Positions 8,809 to 17,657 of a stretch of DNA of 64,000 nt are shown one piece after another. The notes beneath the pieces are model-generated. The model was not told the DNA's origin, searched no databases, and worked only from the letters and a program-made list of their open reading frames with translations. Origin of the DNA: Luteibacter sp. dw_328 (GTDB taxonomy: Bacteria > Pseudomonadota > Gammaproteobacteria > Xanthomonadales > Rhodanobacteraceae); NCBI RefSeq assembly GCF_018449605.1, contig NZ_JAAVUW010000002.1, forward strand, positions 248,001 through 312,000, read 5' to 3'. How positions within the stretch are numbered: the stretch's first letter is position 1; each line of letters starts with the position of its first letter. Position numbers and translations under genes: made by a program.

Positions 8809-11195
8809 GGAAGCAGAAGACGCTCGCGATCGGTTTCGGTTTCGGTTTCGCGGTCGCCGTCGTCGGCGCGGTCGCCTGGGCCTGTGGCCCGGATTTCCCG
8901 ACGCAGATGCTGGACGATCGCGACGCCACCCTGAAGGCCGTGCCACAGAACACGTTCGCCTTCGAAGCCCAGCAGCTACTACCGGCCAGCGACGGCCTGG
9001 AAGCGATGGAGTCGGGGCGTTACGGTGAGGATCCCAAGGCGAAGCCCGACCTGACGCCCGAACAGGCCGAGCGTGTGAAAGTGCTCCGCGCCTCGGCGAC
9101 CGGCGCGCAAGCGTTCGAGGGTGGCGCCGATCTTCCTGCCGACGTGCGTGCGTACGTGGCCGGTGCGGTGGACTGGACGCGTGCGACGCAGGAATGCCCG
9201 GGACCACCCGACAGTCAGTACGGTGAAGCCCTGAGCAAGCCGCCGTGCGCCGTCTTCGACGCCGACGCGCTCGACAAGGCACAGGCGAGCTTCGAACAGG
9301 TGCTTGCCATGCCACCGGATCAGGCGACGCATCGCGGCGCCTGGGCGGCTTATATGCTTGGCGAGGTGCATGCCTTACGCGCCGCAAAGGCGGCCGGCAC
9401 CCCGGCGTTTGCGACGCAGCGTGACGCTGCGGCGAAATCGTTCCAGCAGGTCCGCGCCCGCGTGCTCGCCGGCGCGTCCGACGCGCAGGGGCTGGCCGTG
9501 GCGAGCTTTGGTGAAGAAGCGCGGCTTAGCCTGTATGCGGATGCGAAGCCCTGCGTGTGGGTGAACCTCTATAACGGCGAAGACTGTGCGTCGTCGCTTT
9601 CGTCGGCCGACCTGAAGCACGCCATCGCCCTCTATGCCGCGCAGGCGGGCCATGGCTCAGGCAATGCGGTGCAGTCTCTCGCGTCCATCGCCAGTTCGGT
9701 ACTCGCTAACCAGGACCAGGTTGACGCCCTGATCGACGGCCCGGTATCGCAACGCTTGCTGGTCACTTATGCGTTGAGCTCGGTCACGCCACAGACGACG
9801 GATGGCAAGCCGCAGCCCGCGCTGACCGCTCTGGTCGATGCGATTCAGGCAAAGGGTCCGGATAAAGTCAGTGCGGCGGACCGCCTTGCTTCGCTTGCCT
9901 ATGAACTCGGCCGCTACGACGATGCCGAGAAGCTCGTCGCGAAAGCGGATGGCCCGCTGGCCAGTTGGGTCCGTGCGAAGCTTGCCTTGCGCAAGGGCGA
10001 CCGCGAGGGCGCTGCCCGTGCCTACGCCGAGGCCGCAAAGGCCTTTCCTCGCGCTGACGATCCCAAGGCCGCGCTCGAGCCGGACAGCGTGCACCGCCTG
10101 ATGGGCGAGCGTGGCGTGCTGGCGCTCGCCCGCGGCGAATACGTCGACGCGATGACGCGCATGTACGAGGCTTCGACGGCAGTGGGCGGCGATGGCAACG
10201 TCTACGACGGCGAGCTGGAAGAGTCAGGCGCCGGTTACGGCAACGACATGAACTACATCGCCGAGCGCGTGCTGGCCGTCGACGAGCTGAAGACGTTCAT
10301 CGACGCTCAGGTACCCGCATCGCCCACGCCGACTGTGAAGCCGGACAAGGATCACCCGGCCGAACCGCTGTCGCTCAAGGATCGTCTGCGCTGGCTGCTC
10401 GCACGTCGGTTGATGCGCGCTGGTCGCTTCGAGGACGCGTACGCGTACTTCGCCCCGGGTCTGGATCCGCGCTTTGGCGACGTCGATCTGCGTGCGAAGG
10501 CAAAGGAGTACGCCAGCGACCTTCACGACGGTGACCACGCATGGACCGATATCGGCAAGGCGGAAGCGCGCTATGCGGCGGCGAAGATCGCACGCGAGAA
10601 CGGCATGGAGCTGCTCGGTTTCGAGCAGGGACCCGATTACAGTGACAACGGCGGTGGGTATCAGGGTGGCAGCGGGCAGAGTGCCGATACGCTGAAGGGC
10701 GATCTGGTCACCGCTGGCGAGCACCAGCGTTTCAACGACAGTGCGGCCCAGCCGGACCGTCGCTTCCACTACCGCTATCTCGCCGCGGACCGGGCCGTCT
10801 CGGCGGCCGACCTGCTGCCGCCGCGGTCGCAGGCTTTTGCCGCTACCTTGTGCATGGCGACGAACTGGATGTTGCAGGGGCCACCGGATTACAACGAGGC
10901 GGCCGATGGTGATGCCTCCAAGCCCATCAATGAACGGCAGCGCCGCGCCCAGGCCTATTACGCCCGCTACGTGAAGCAGGGGCCCTACGTGGAATGGGCC
11001 GACAGCTTCGGCTGGAACTGTGAAGAGCCCGACTTCGCCAGTGCCCGCAAGCTCAAGCGCGCGGAGCAGGTGAGGGCGGTCAAGCACTTCGTGCGCAAGT
11101 ACCTCGCCGTGGAAATCGCGGTATTCGTGCTGGCCGTGGCAGGCCTGGTGTTCCTCGTCATACGCCGACGCCGCAGGCGCACGGTCGCCCCGTAG
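8805..11195 (+). CDS. Large membrane-anchored helical-repeat protein, unknown function
   Basis: A 796-residue protein translationally coupled to the DUF3142 lipoprotein. The N-terminal hydrophobic segment (residues about 7-26) ends in ACGPDFP, a weak lipobox or signal anchor. The long middle is rich in Ala helices with TPR-like spacing (e.g. LGRYDDAEKLVAKADGPLAS; REGAARAYAEAAKAF). The C-terminus is one transmembrane helix (VEIAVFVLAVAGLVFLVI) followed by six arginines and a short cytosolic tail. It is probably periplasmic with a C-terminal anchor. The TAG stop codon is supplied by the GTAGGAG start of a REP element. I do not recognise a characterised homologue. Confidence 0.75.
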   Translation: MRKQKTLAIGFGFGFAVAVVGAVAWACGPDFPTQMLDDRDATLKAVPQNTFAFEAQQLLPASDGLEAMESGRYGEDPKAKPDLTPEQAERVKVLRASATGAQAFEGGADLPADVRAYVAGAVDWTRATQECPGPPDSQYGEALSKPPCAVFDADALDKAQASFEQVLAMPPDQATHRGAWAAYMLGEVHALRAAKAAGTPAFATQRDAAAKSFQQVRARVLAGASDAQGLAVASFGEEARLSLYADAKPCVWVNLYNGEDCASSLSSADLKHAIALYAAQAGHGSGNAVQSLASIASSVLANQDQVDALIDGPVSQRLLVTYALSSVTPQTTDGKPQPALTALVDAIQAKGPDKVSAADRLASLAYELGRYDDAEKLVAKADGPLASWVRAKLALRKGDREGAARAYAEAAKAFPRADDPKAALEPDSVHRLMGERGVLALARGEYVDAMTRMYEASTAVGGDGNVYDGELEESGAGYGNDMNYIAERVLAVDELKTFIDAQVPASPTPTVKPDKDHPAEPLSLKDRLRWLLARRLMRAGRFEDAYAYFAPGLDPRFGDVDLRAKAKEYASDLHDGDHAWTDIGKAEARYAAAKIARENGMELLGFEQGPDYSDNGGGYQGGSGQSADTLKGDLVTAGEHQRFNDSAAQPDRRFHYRYLAADRAVSAADLLPPRSQAFAATLCMATNWMLQGPPDYNEAADGDASKPINERQRRAQAYYARYVKQGPYVEWADSFGWNCEEPDFASARKLKRAEQVRAVKHFVRKYLAVEIAVFVLAVAGLVFLVIRRRRRRTVAP

Positions 11196-11272
11196 GAGCT
11201 GATTTATCGGCGATCCCGCGCCAGCGGGCCACGCTTCCGCCAGCACCCATCGCCGATGAATCGGCTCCTACC
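11192..11272. repeat. REP-like inverted repeat overlapping a stop codon
   Basis: The left arm GTAGGAGCTGATTTATCGGC has two substitutions relative to the family. The right arm CGCCGATGAATCGGCTCCTA is canonical. The first bases contain the TAG stop of the upstream gene. It lies between that gene and queA. Confidence 0.85.
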
Positions 11273-11330
11273 AAGCCCTATGCGCCGGGATGGGCGATAA
11301 TGCCCAACCCGCCTCCTGAACACCCCTCTC

Positions 11331-12368
11331 GTGAAGAAATCCGATTTCGACTTTGATCTGCCCCCCGACCTGATCGCCCAGGCCCCGCTGGCCCGGCGCT
11401 CGGGAAGCCGGCTGCTCGTGGTCGATGTCGGTGCGCATACGAAGAAGGACCGGAAGTTCTACGAGCTGCCGGAGATGCTCCAGCCCGGCGACCTGCTCAT
11501 CTTCAACGACACCCGGGTTCTTCCTGCGCGCCTTTATGGCCGCAAGGAATCGGGTGGCGCGGTCGAAATCCTGATCGAGCGGGTCACCGGCCCGCACGAG
11601 GCCCGCGCCCAGCTGGGTGTGAGCAAGAAGCCCAAGGAAGGCGGCCGCATCGAGCTGGCCGACGGCAGCATGATCACCGTGCTGGGTCGTGAGGGCGAGT
11701 TCTTCCTGCTGCGTTTCGAAAGCCAGGAGCCGCTCGAGCGCCTGCTTTCGCGCCTGGGCGAAATGCCGTTGCCGCCGTATATCGAGCGCGGTGCCGAAGC
11801 CGCCGACAAGGAGCGCTACCAGACGGTCTTCGCACGTGAGCCCGGCGCGGTGGCCGCGCCGACCGCTGGCCTCCACTTCGACGAAGAACTGCTCGCCAAG
11901 CTTCGCGCTCGTGGCGTCGAGATGGGCTACGTTACCTTGCACGTCGGCGCAGGCACCTTCCAGCCGATGCGGGCGGAAGAAGTCCGCGACCATGTGATGC
12001 ACCGGGAATGGCTGAACGTCGGCGCCGGACTGGTGGAAAAGATTCGTGAGACGCGTGCGGCCGGCGGCCGTGTCGTGGCCGTGGGCACGACCGTGGTCAG
12101 GGCGCTGGAAAGTGCGACCGTCGAGGGCGTACTGCGCCCGTTTGCCGGCGAGACCCAGATCTTCATCTTCCCCGGCTACAAGATCACCAGCGTCGATGCC
12201 CTGATCACCAACTTCCACCTGCCGCAGTCGACCCTGCTGATGCTGGTCTCGGCGCTCGCCGGCAAGGAGGCGATCCTCGAGTCGTATCGCTACGCGGTGT
12301 TGCAGCGGTATCGATTCTTCTCGTATGGCGACGCGATGTTGATCATTCCGGCGAAGGCCACCCCCTAA
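11331..12368 (+). CDS. queA: S-adenosylmethionine:tRNA ribosyltransferase-isomerase QueA
   Basis: A 345-residue cytosolic enzyme that transfers and isomerises the ribosyl part of SAM onto preQ1-tRNA to make epoxyqueuosine. It begins at GTG 11331 with [20 protein letters not shown]. Family motifs are present: [64 protein letters not shown] and [18 protein letters not shown]. The length is normal. In many bacteria tgt follows; here the chemotaxis locus follows instead, and its sigma-28 promoter overlaps the queA stop codon. Confidence 0.97.
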   Translation: MKKSDFDFDLPPDLIAQAPLARRSGSRLLVVDVGAHTKKDRKFYELPEMLQPGDLLIFNDTRVLPARLYGRKESGGAVEILIERVTGPHEARAQLGVSKKPKEGGRIELADGSMITVLGREGEFFLLRFESQEPLERLLSRLGEMPLPPYIERGAEAADKERYQTVFAREPGAVAAPTAGLHFDEELLAKLRARGVEMGYVTLHVGAGTFQPMRAEEVRDHVMHREWLNVGAGLVEKIRETRAAGGRVVAVGTTVVRALESATVEGVLRPFAGETQIFIFPGYKITSVDALITNFHLPQSTLLMLVSALAGKEAILESYRYAVLQRYRFFSYGDAMLIIPAKATP

Positions 12369-12392
12369 AGCTTTTCCCCCCAAGGCCGATAA
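12366..12392 (+). promoter_or_regulatory. Sigma-28 (FliA) promoter of the chemotaxis operon
   Basis: TAAAGCTT, then 11 bases, then GCCGATAA. The enterobacterial FliA consensus is TAAAGTTT-N11-GCCGATAA, so the -10 is exact, the spacing exact and the -35 has seven of eight matches. It lies about 57 bases upstream of the STAS/cheY/cheA genes, and its first bases are the queA stop codon. It indicates that the che genes are in the flagellar late class. Confidence 0.85.
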
Positions 12393-12448
12393 GACCATCG
12401 AACGAACCCCCGGGCGACACGCGCCCAGGGCCGAACCGGTATCGGACG

Positions 12449-12766
12449 ATGGCGAAGAAATCCTCCAAAGACGCAACGCGGGCGCCCCTGGCGCTCGACG
12501 CGGACCTGCGCATCGCCGCGGCCCCGGCCCTGCGCGATACCCTGCTCAAGGCGCTCGCCGCCGGCGAAGCCGTCGAACTCGACGGCACGACGGTGGCCCA
12601 GGTGGATACGGCGGCCCTGCAGCTGCTCGCCGCGTTCTCGCGCGATGCGCGTGCGGCCGGGCTTTCCGTGACCTGGACCGGCGCCAGCGACAGCCTGCAG
12701 CGCGGCGTGGCCGTGCTCGGCCTTAACTCTTTGATTGAACTGCCGGCTCGCGCCGGCGTGAACTGA
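12449..12766 (+). CDS. STAS domain protein (first gene of che operon)
   Basis: A 105-residue single STAS domain of the anti-sigma-factor-antagonist/MlaB-like fold. Visible are beta strand and loop VELDGTTVAQVDTAALQLL followed by the amphipathic helix LLAAFSRDARAAG. The usual phosphorylatable Ser/Thr position (DSS in SpoIIAA) reads VDTAAL, so a Thr occupies it. It sits 10 bases before cheY. In other gammaproteobacteria small STAS proteins accompany the fli/che operon, but their role in chemotaxis is not settled. Confidence 0.8.
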   Translation: MAKKSSKDATRAPLALDADLRIAAAPALRDTLLKALAAGEAVELDGTTVAQVDTAALQLLAAFSRDARAAGLSVTWTGASDSLQRGVAVLGLNSLIELPARAGVN

Positions 12767-12776
12767 AGGTGCTCCG

Positions 12777-13139
12777 ATGGCTAAGATTCTTGCGGTAGAC
12801 GACTCGGCTTCCATGCGCAGCATGGTGGCCTTCACCCTTCGCGGCGCTGGCCACGATGTCGAAGAGGCCGACAACGGCCAGGCGGCACTCGATTCGGCAG
12901 CGGTGCACAAGTTCGACCTGATCCTGGCCGACGTGAACATGCCGGTGATGGACGGCATCACGATGGTGCGCGAGATCCGCACCCGCGCGGATTACCGCGG
13001 TATTCCCATCCTCATGCTCACCACCGAGTCGAACCCGGAAAAGAAGATGGAAGGCAAGGCAGCCGGCGCGACCGGCTGGCTGGTCAAGCCGTTCGATCCG
13101 GACCAGCTGCTGGCTACGGTCAACCGCGTCCTCGGCTGA
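12777..13139 (+). CDS. cheY: Chemotaxis response regulator CheY
   Basis: A 120-residue lone receiver domain. The acidic pair is DD (8-9), the phosphoacceptor Asp52 (LILADVNMPVMDG), the conserved Thr in MLTTES (82-83) and Lys104 (LVKPFDPDQ). There is no output domain, as expected for a flagellar-switch regulator phosphorylated by CheA. It lies between the STAS gene and cheA. Confidence 0.93.
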   Translation: MAKILAVDDSASMRSMVAFTLRGAGHDVEEADNGQAALDSAAVHKFDLILADVNMPVMDGITMVREIRTRADYRGIPILMLTTESNPEKKMEGKAAGATGWLVKPFDPDQLLATVNRVLG

Positions 13140-13192
13140 TCCCAGCCGCGTCTGTTTCCACTTTAGTGTTCCGGTAATTCCAGGGTCTCCCC

Positions 13193-15181
13193 ATGTCCAA
13201 AGTCGATCTGGCGCAATTCCACAAGGCGTTTTACGAGGAGAGCCTCGATGGCCTCGACGCCATGGAGCAAGCCCTGCTCGCCCTGGACGAGGGCGCCGAG
13301 GATCCGGAACTGATCAACGTCGTGTTCCGTGCCGCCCACTCGATCAAGGGCGGTGCGGCCACGTTCGGTTTCACGGACGTCGCCGCCTTCACCCACGTGG
13401 CCGAGAACCTGATGGACGAGGTCCGCAGTGGCCGCCGTCCGATGGCCAAGGCCGTGGTGGAGCTGCTGCTGCGCTCGGGCGATACCGTGCGCGACATGCT
13501 CTCCCTGTCGATGGCCGGGCAGCCGGCCGCCACGGCGGAAAGCCAGGCCTTGCTGGCCGAGTTGTCGGCGATGGTCTCCGGTCATGCGGCCGCACCGGTG
13601 GTGGCTGTCGCCAAGGCTGCTGCGGCTGCCGAAGCGATCGAAGGCTGGGACATCGCCTTCCGTCCGTTTGACTATCTGCTCAAATCCGGTAACGACCCGG
13701 CACGCATGTTCCGCGAACTCGAGGCCCTGGGCCCGCTCGCGGTCACCTGCGATGCCAGCAAGCTTCCCGCGCTGGCCGACATGGACGCCGAGTCGTCCTA
13801 CCTTGGCTGGACGCTCAGCCTCGACGCCGGTGCCAAGCGCGCCGCCGTCGAAGGCGTGTTCGACTGGGTCGATGGCGACTGCGACCTGACCGTGACGCCG
13901 CGCATCGCTGCGCCCGCACCGGTCGCCGAGGTCGCCGCCGCGGCCGCCGCTCCCGTGGCCGCAGCCGCCCCGCGCGCCGTGCGCGATCCCGCTGCGAACA
14001 GCGAATCCAGTTCCGTCCGCGTCGGCATCGAAAAGATCGACACCCTGATCAACCTCGTCGGCGAACTGGTCATCACCCAGTCGATGCTCAGCCAGTTCAA
14101 CGACGGCGTCGATGCGTCGCAGCTGGAAATGCTGCGCCATGGCCTGGCCCAGTTGGGGCGGCATACGCGCGAACTGCAGGAAAGCGTCATGAGCATCCGC
14201 ATGCTGCCGATCAGCACGGTGTTCAACCGCTTCCCGCGCCTGGTCCGCGACCTGGCGCAGAAGCTCGACAAGAAGGTCGTGCTCGACATGCGCGGCGAGA
14301 CCACTGAGCTGGACAAGACCGTGCTCGAGAAGATCGGCGATCCGCTGGTCCATCTGGTCCGCAACGCGATCGACCATGGCCTGGAAATGCCGGATAAGCG
14401 CGTCGCCGCAGGCAAGGGCGACACCGGCACCCTGCGCCTCGAGGCTTTCCATCGTGGCGGCAGCATCGTCGTCGAAGTGGCCGACAACGGCGCGGGGCTC
14501 AACCGCGAAGCCATCGTGGCCAAGGCCATCCAGCGCGGCATCATCACCACGGGCGAGGGCATGTCCGACGAGGCCGTGTCCGACCTGATCTTCGAGGCGG
14601 GCTTCTCCACCGCCGCCGCGACCACCGACCTTTCCGGCCGTGGCGTCGGCATGGACGTGGTCCGTCGCAACGTCATGGATCTCGGCGGCACCGTCGCCAT
14701 CCGCAGCGTGCAAGGCAGTGGCACGACCTTCACCATCACCCTGCCGCTGACCCTCGCCATCATCGACGGCCTCACCGCCGCGGTGGGCGACGAAATCTAC
14801 ATCGTGCCGCTCGTGTCGATCATCGAGTCGGTGCAGGTCAAGCCGGATACCGTGCGCAGCGTGGCCGGCGGTGGCGAGCTGTTCCGCTTCCGGGACAACT
14901 GGATGCCGATCGTTCGCCTGTTCGACGTGTTCGGCTGTGCGGGGCAGCGTCGTGCGGTCGACGAGGGCATCGTGATCGTCGTGGAAGGCGAGGGCACCCG
15001 TATCGGCCTGTTCGTCGACGAACTGATCGGCCAGCAGCAGGCGGTCGTGAAGTCGCTCGAGGCTAACTACCGGCGCGTGACCGGCATCTCCGGCGCGACC
15101 ATCCTGGCTGACGGCTCCGTGGCGCTCATTGCCGACGTGACCGGCCTGGTCCGCATGCAGGCCCGCCGCAAGGCCGCCTGA
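13193..15181 (+). CDS. cheA: Chemotaxis histidine kinase CheA
   Basis: A 662-residue cytosolic kinase of the receptor array. The N-terminal Hpt domain carries the phosphorylated His49 (RAAHSIKGGAATFGF). A middle P2-like part and an Ala/Pro linker (about 240-265) follow. The dimerisation helices begin near SVRVGIEKIDTLINLVGELV. The HATPase has LVHLVRNAIDHGLEMP, VADNGAGL and GRGVGMDVV. A CheW-like domain closes the protein (LPLTLAIIDGL to the end). It begins about 54 bases after cheY. An REP element separates it from cheW, which has its own promoter match. Confidence 0.96.
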   Translation: MSKVDLAQFHKAFYEESLDGLDAMEQALLALDEGAEDPELINVVFRAAHSIKGGAATFGFTDVAAFTHVAENLMDEVRSGRRPMAKAVVELLLRSGDTVRDMLSLSMAGQPAATAESQALLAELSAMVSGHAAAPVVAVAKAAAAAEAIEGWDIAFRPFDYLLKSGNDPARMFRELEALGPLAVTCDASKLPALADMDAESSYLGWTLSLDAGAKRAAVEGVFDWVDGDCDLTVTPRIAAPAPVAEVAAAAAAPVAAAAPRAVRDPAANSESSSVRVGIEKIDTLINLVGELVITQSMLSQFNDGVDASQLEMLRHGLAQLGRHTRELQESVMSIRMLPISTVFNRFPRLVRDLAQKLDKKVVLDMRGETTELDKTVLEKIGDPLVHLVRNAIDHGLEMPDKRVAAGKGDTGTLRLEAFHRGGSIVVEVADNGAGLNREAIVAKAIQRGIITTGEGMSDEAVSDLIFEAGFSTAAATTDLSGRGVGMDVVRRNVMDLGGTVAIRSVQGSGTTFTITLPLTLAIIDGLTAAVGDEIYIVPLVSIIESVQVKPDTVRSVAGGGELFRFRDNWMPIVRLFDVFGCAGQRRAVDEGIVIVVEGEGTRIGLFVDELIGQQQAVVKSLEANYRRVTGISGATILADGSVALIADVTGLVRMQARRKAA

Positions 15182-15198
15182 TCGCGCGACCCAGTTCT

Positions 15199-15280
15199 TG
15201 TAGGAGCCGATTCATCGGCGATCCCGCGGCAGCGGGCTAGGGTGCCGCGAGCACCCATCGCCGATGAATCGGCTCCTACA
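15199..15280. repeat. REP-like inverted repeat inside the che locus
   Basis: Perfect 23-base arms, beginning TGTAGGAGCCGATTCATCGG and ending CCGATGAATCGGCTCCTACA, flank an interior with CGCGGCAGCG. It is located between cheA and the promoter of cheW, where the hairpin could reduce read-through or protect the upstream mRNA 3' end. Confidence 0.9.
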
Positions 15281-15297
15281 AAGCGCGCATTTGCCCC

Positions 15298-15324
15298 TCA
15301 AGAACCCACCGCGACGGCCGATAC
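15298..15324 (+). promoter_or_regulatory. Sigma-28-like promoter before cheW
   Basis: TCAAGAAC, 11 bases, then GCCGATAC. The spacing is exact and the -10 matches seven of eight positions. The -35 is weaker. It lies directly after the REP element and about 50 bases before the cheW start, as expected if the REP interrupts transcription after cheA. Confidence 0.6.
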
Positions 15325-15374
15325 CCCAAGGGAAGGGGTCCCGAACCGCCGAACCGATCCGCCGTGGGAACGAC

Positions 15375-15890
15375 ATGAACCAGCAAGCCAATTCCGCCAC
15401 CGCCGCGCCTGAAGAGGCCGCGCAGTACCTCACCGTGAACCTCGGCAACGAGGAATACGGTGTCGACATCCTCGCCGTCCGCGAGATTCGCGGCTGGACG
15501 CCGGTCACCCGCATTCCGCAGGCGCCCGGCTACGTGCTCGGCGTGCTGAACCTGCGCGGCGCCATCGTGCCGGTGCTGGACCTCCGCCTGCGCTTCGGCC
15601 TGGCCCGCGAGGAATACACGGCCACCACCGTCACGGTCATCGTGATGGTCAACGGCCGCCAGTTCGGCGTCGTGGTCGATGCCGTTTCCGACGTGGTCGA
15701 GGTTGCTCCCGGCGACGTTCGCCCGGTGCCCGACATGGGCACGACCGTCGATACCGAATACCTGAAAGGACTCACGTCCGTCGCCGAGCGCATGGTCCTC
15801 CTGCTCGACGTCGATCGCCTGCTTCAGCCGCAGGACGCACAGATGCTGGAGGCCGCCCTGGCCTCCTCGGATGTCAAAGCCGTCGCCTGA
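15375..15890 (+). CDS. cheW: Chemotaxis coupling protein CheW
   Basis: A 171-residue CheW that links MCPs to CheA. The body starts YLTVNLGNEEYGVDILAVRE and carries the classic VTRIPQAPGYVLGVLNLRG followed by IVPVLDLRLRFG. The ATG at 15375 is preferred over an in-frame start at 15264, which would run through the promoter and REP. A GGGAACGAC stretch precedes it. The N-terminal 15 residues are low-complexity. Confidence 0.95.
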   Translation: MNQQANSATAAPEEAAQYLTVNLGNEEYGVDILAVREIRGWTPVTRIPQAPGYVLGVLNLRGAIVPVLDLRLRFGLAREEYTATTVTVIVMVNGRQFGVVVDAVSDVVEVAPGDVRPVPDMGTTVDTEYLKGLTSVAERMVLLLDVDRLLQPQDAQMLEAALASSDVKAVA

Positions 15891-15938
15891 GCGTAACGCC
15901 TGGTTAGTCCTTGCCGCACTTTGCCGATTGGAACCGTG

Positions 15939-17654
15939 ATGAAGAAGTTGAAGTTCAAAGTCCCCGCCCTGACCGTTCGCGGTCGCCTCTACGGCGTGCT
16001 CGGCCTGCTCACGCTCATGCTTCTTGGTGGTGCGGCCGTCGGTCTCGGCGCGATGCACTTCCAGAACGAAGGCATGCGCCAGATCTACGAGGAAGAGCTC
16101 GCTCCCTCGGAGACGCTGAGCCGTCTCAATACGGATTCGCTGCTCTCCTTCGTCGTGTTGGGCGAAGCGGCAGCCAAGGTCAGCAACAAGGACCAGGTGA
16201 AGCAGAAGGTCGCCGAGTTCCAGAAGTACGAAGACGAGATGACCAAGCTGAAGGCCGAGTTCCTCAAGGTCCCGATGTCGGCTGAGGTCAAGAAGCTTTA
16301 CGACAAGTGGCAGTCGACAACCGCCGACTACGACCAGGCGAAGTCGGACATGGTCGACGCCCTCAACCAGGCTGACGAAGGCTCGAGCGACGTGCTCGAA
16401 CTGCAGGTTCGTCCGCTGTTGATGGATCGCCAGACCCAGCTCGGCAAGCTCATCGAAGCCAAGCGCGATGAAGCCGCGGCGATCTATGCGAAGGAGACTG
16501 CGCAGTACCAGATGGTCCGCGCGCTCAGCATCGGCTCGCTGGCCGTCGGCCTGTTCATCTGCCTGCTGATCGGCGTCCTCGTCGTCCGCTCCATCATCCG
16601 TACGCTGTCGCACACCGTGTCGGTCGCGCACCAGATCGCCGAGGGCAAGCTCGGCCACGACATCCAGGTCACGCGTTCGGACGAACTGGGCCAGCTACAG
16701 GAAGCCTTCCGCGCCATGGACGAGCGCCTCAGCGCCATCGTCGGCGAAGTGCGCCATGGTTCGGGTTCGGTCAGCACGGCGGCTCAGCAGATTTCGCGCG
16801 GCAACGACGACCTCTCGCAGCGTACGCAGGAACAGGCCTCCAGCCTGGAAGAGACCGCCTCGTCGATGGAGGAAATGACCTCCACCGTGAAGCAGAACGC
16901 CGAGAACGCGAGCCACGCCAACCAGCTGGCCCGCGGTGCACGCGAGCAGGCCGAGCGCGGTGGCGAAGTCGTCGCGCAGACCGTTGTCGCCATGCGCGAT
17001 ATCAACAGCTCCAGCAAAAAGATCTCCGACATCGTCAGCCTCATCGACGAAATCGCGTTCCAGACCAACCTGCTCGCGCTCAACGCGGCGGTGGAAGCAG
17101 CGCGTGCCGGCGAGCAGGGTCGCGGCTTCGCCGTGGTCGCCACCGAAGTGCGCAACCTGGCCCAGCGTTCGGCCGGCGCGGCGAAGGAGATCAAGGGCCT
17201 GATCAACGACAGCGCGAACAAGGTCAAGGCCGGTTCCGAGCTGGTCGACCAGTCGGGTAAAGCGCTCGCCGAGATCGTCGACAGCGTGAAGAAAGTGACC
17301 GACATCGTCGCCGAGATCGCTGCCGCCAGTTCGGAGCAGTCGGCCGGCATCGACCAGGTCAACCACGCCGTGCTGCAGATGGACGAGATGACCCAGCAGA
17401 ACGCCGCGCTGGTGGAAGAATCGGCCGCTGCCGCCCGTGCCATGCACGAGCAGGCCAACGAGCTCAGCCGCCAGGTGTCGTTCTTCCAGATCACCGGCCA
17501 GGCGTCCAGCGCTCCGGCCGCCAAGGCGCAGCGCAAGGACGCCGCTCGCGAAGAGATGGAAACCGTGTTCGCCGCCGTGCGCAGTACGCCGGCTCCGCGT
17601 GCGCAGCGTCCGGTCGAGTCCGCGGCCGACGCCGGTGTGTGGAAGGAGTTCTGA
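15939..17654 (+). CDS. Methyl-accepting chemotaxis protein with C-terminal pentapeptide
   Basis: A 571-residue receptor. The first transmembrane helix (about 19-38) is followed by a periplasmic four-helix-bundle sensor (about 40-190), a second TM (LSIGSLAVGLFICLLIGVLVV), a HAMP domain and the signalling hairpin with [20 protein letters not shown]. The last residues are VWKEF, fitting the xWxxF tether for CheR/CheB, and cheR follows four bases later. The ATG at 15939 is chosen over an in-frame TTG at 15921. The ligand is unknown. Confidence 0.93.
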   Translation: MKKLKFKVPALTVRGRLYGVLGLLTLMLLGGAAVGLGAMHFQNEGMRQIYEEELAPSETLSRLNTDSLLSFVVLGEAAAKVSNKDQVKQKVAEFQKYEDEMTKLKAEFLKVPMSAEVKKLYDKWQSTTADYDQAKSDMVDALNQADEGSSDVLELQVRPLLMDRQTQLGKLIEAKRDEAAAIYAKETAQYQMVRALSIGSLAVGLFICLLIGVLVVRSIIRTLSHTVSVAHQIAEGKLGHDIQVTRSDELGQLQEAFRAMDERLSAIVGEVRHGSGSVSTAAQQISRGNDDLSQRTQEQASSLEETASSMEEMTSTVKQNAENASHANQLARGAREQAERGGEVVAQTVVAMRDINSSSKKISDIVSLIDEIAFQTNLLALNAAVEAARAGEQGRGFAVVATEVRNLAQRSAGAAKEIKGLINDSANKVKAGSELVDQSGKALAEIVDSVKKVTDIVAEIAAASSEQSAGIDQVNHAVLQMDEMTQQNAALVEESAAAARAMHEQANELSRQVSFFQITGQASSAPAAKAQRKDAAREEMETVFAAVRSTPAPRAQRPVESAADAGVWKEF

Positions 17655-17657
17655 TCG

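Noticed and set aside
15904-15930. Possible third sigma-28 promoter (GCCGATTG) before the first MCP
   Set aside because: The -35 is poor and the start point would fall on the MCP start codon.
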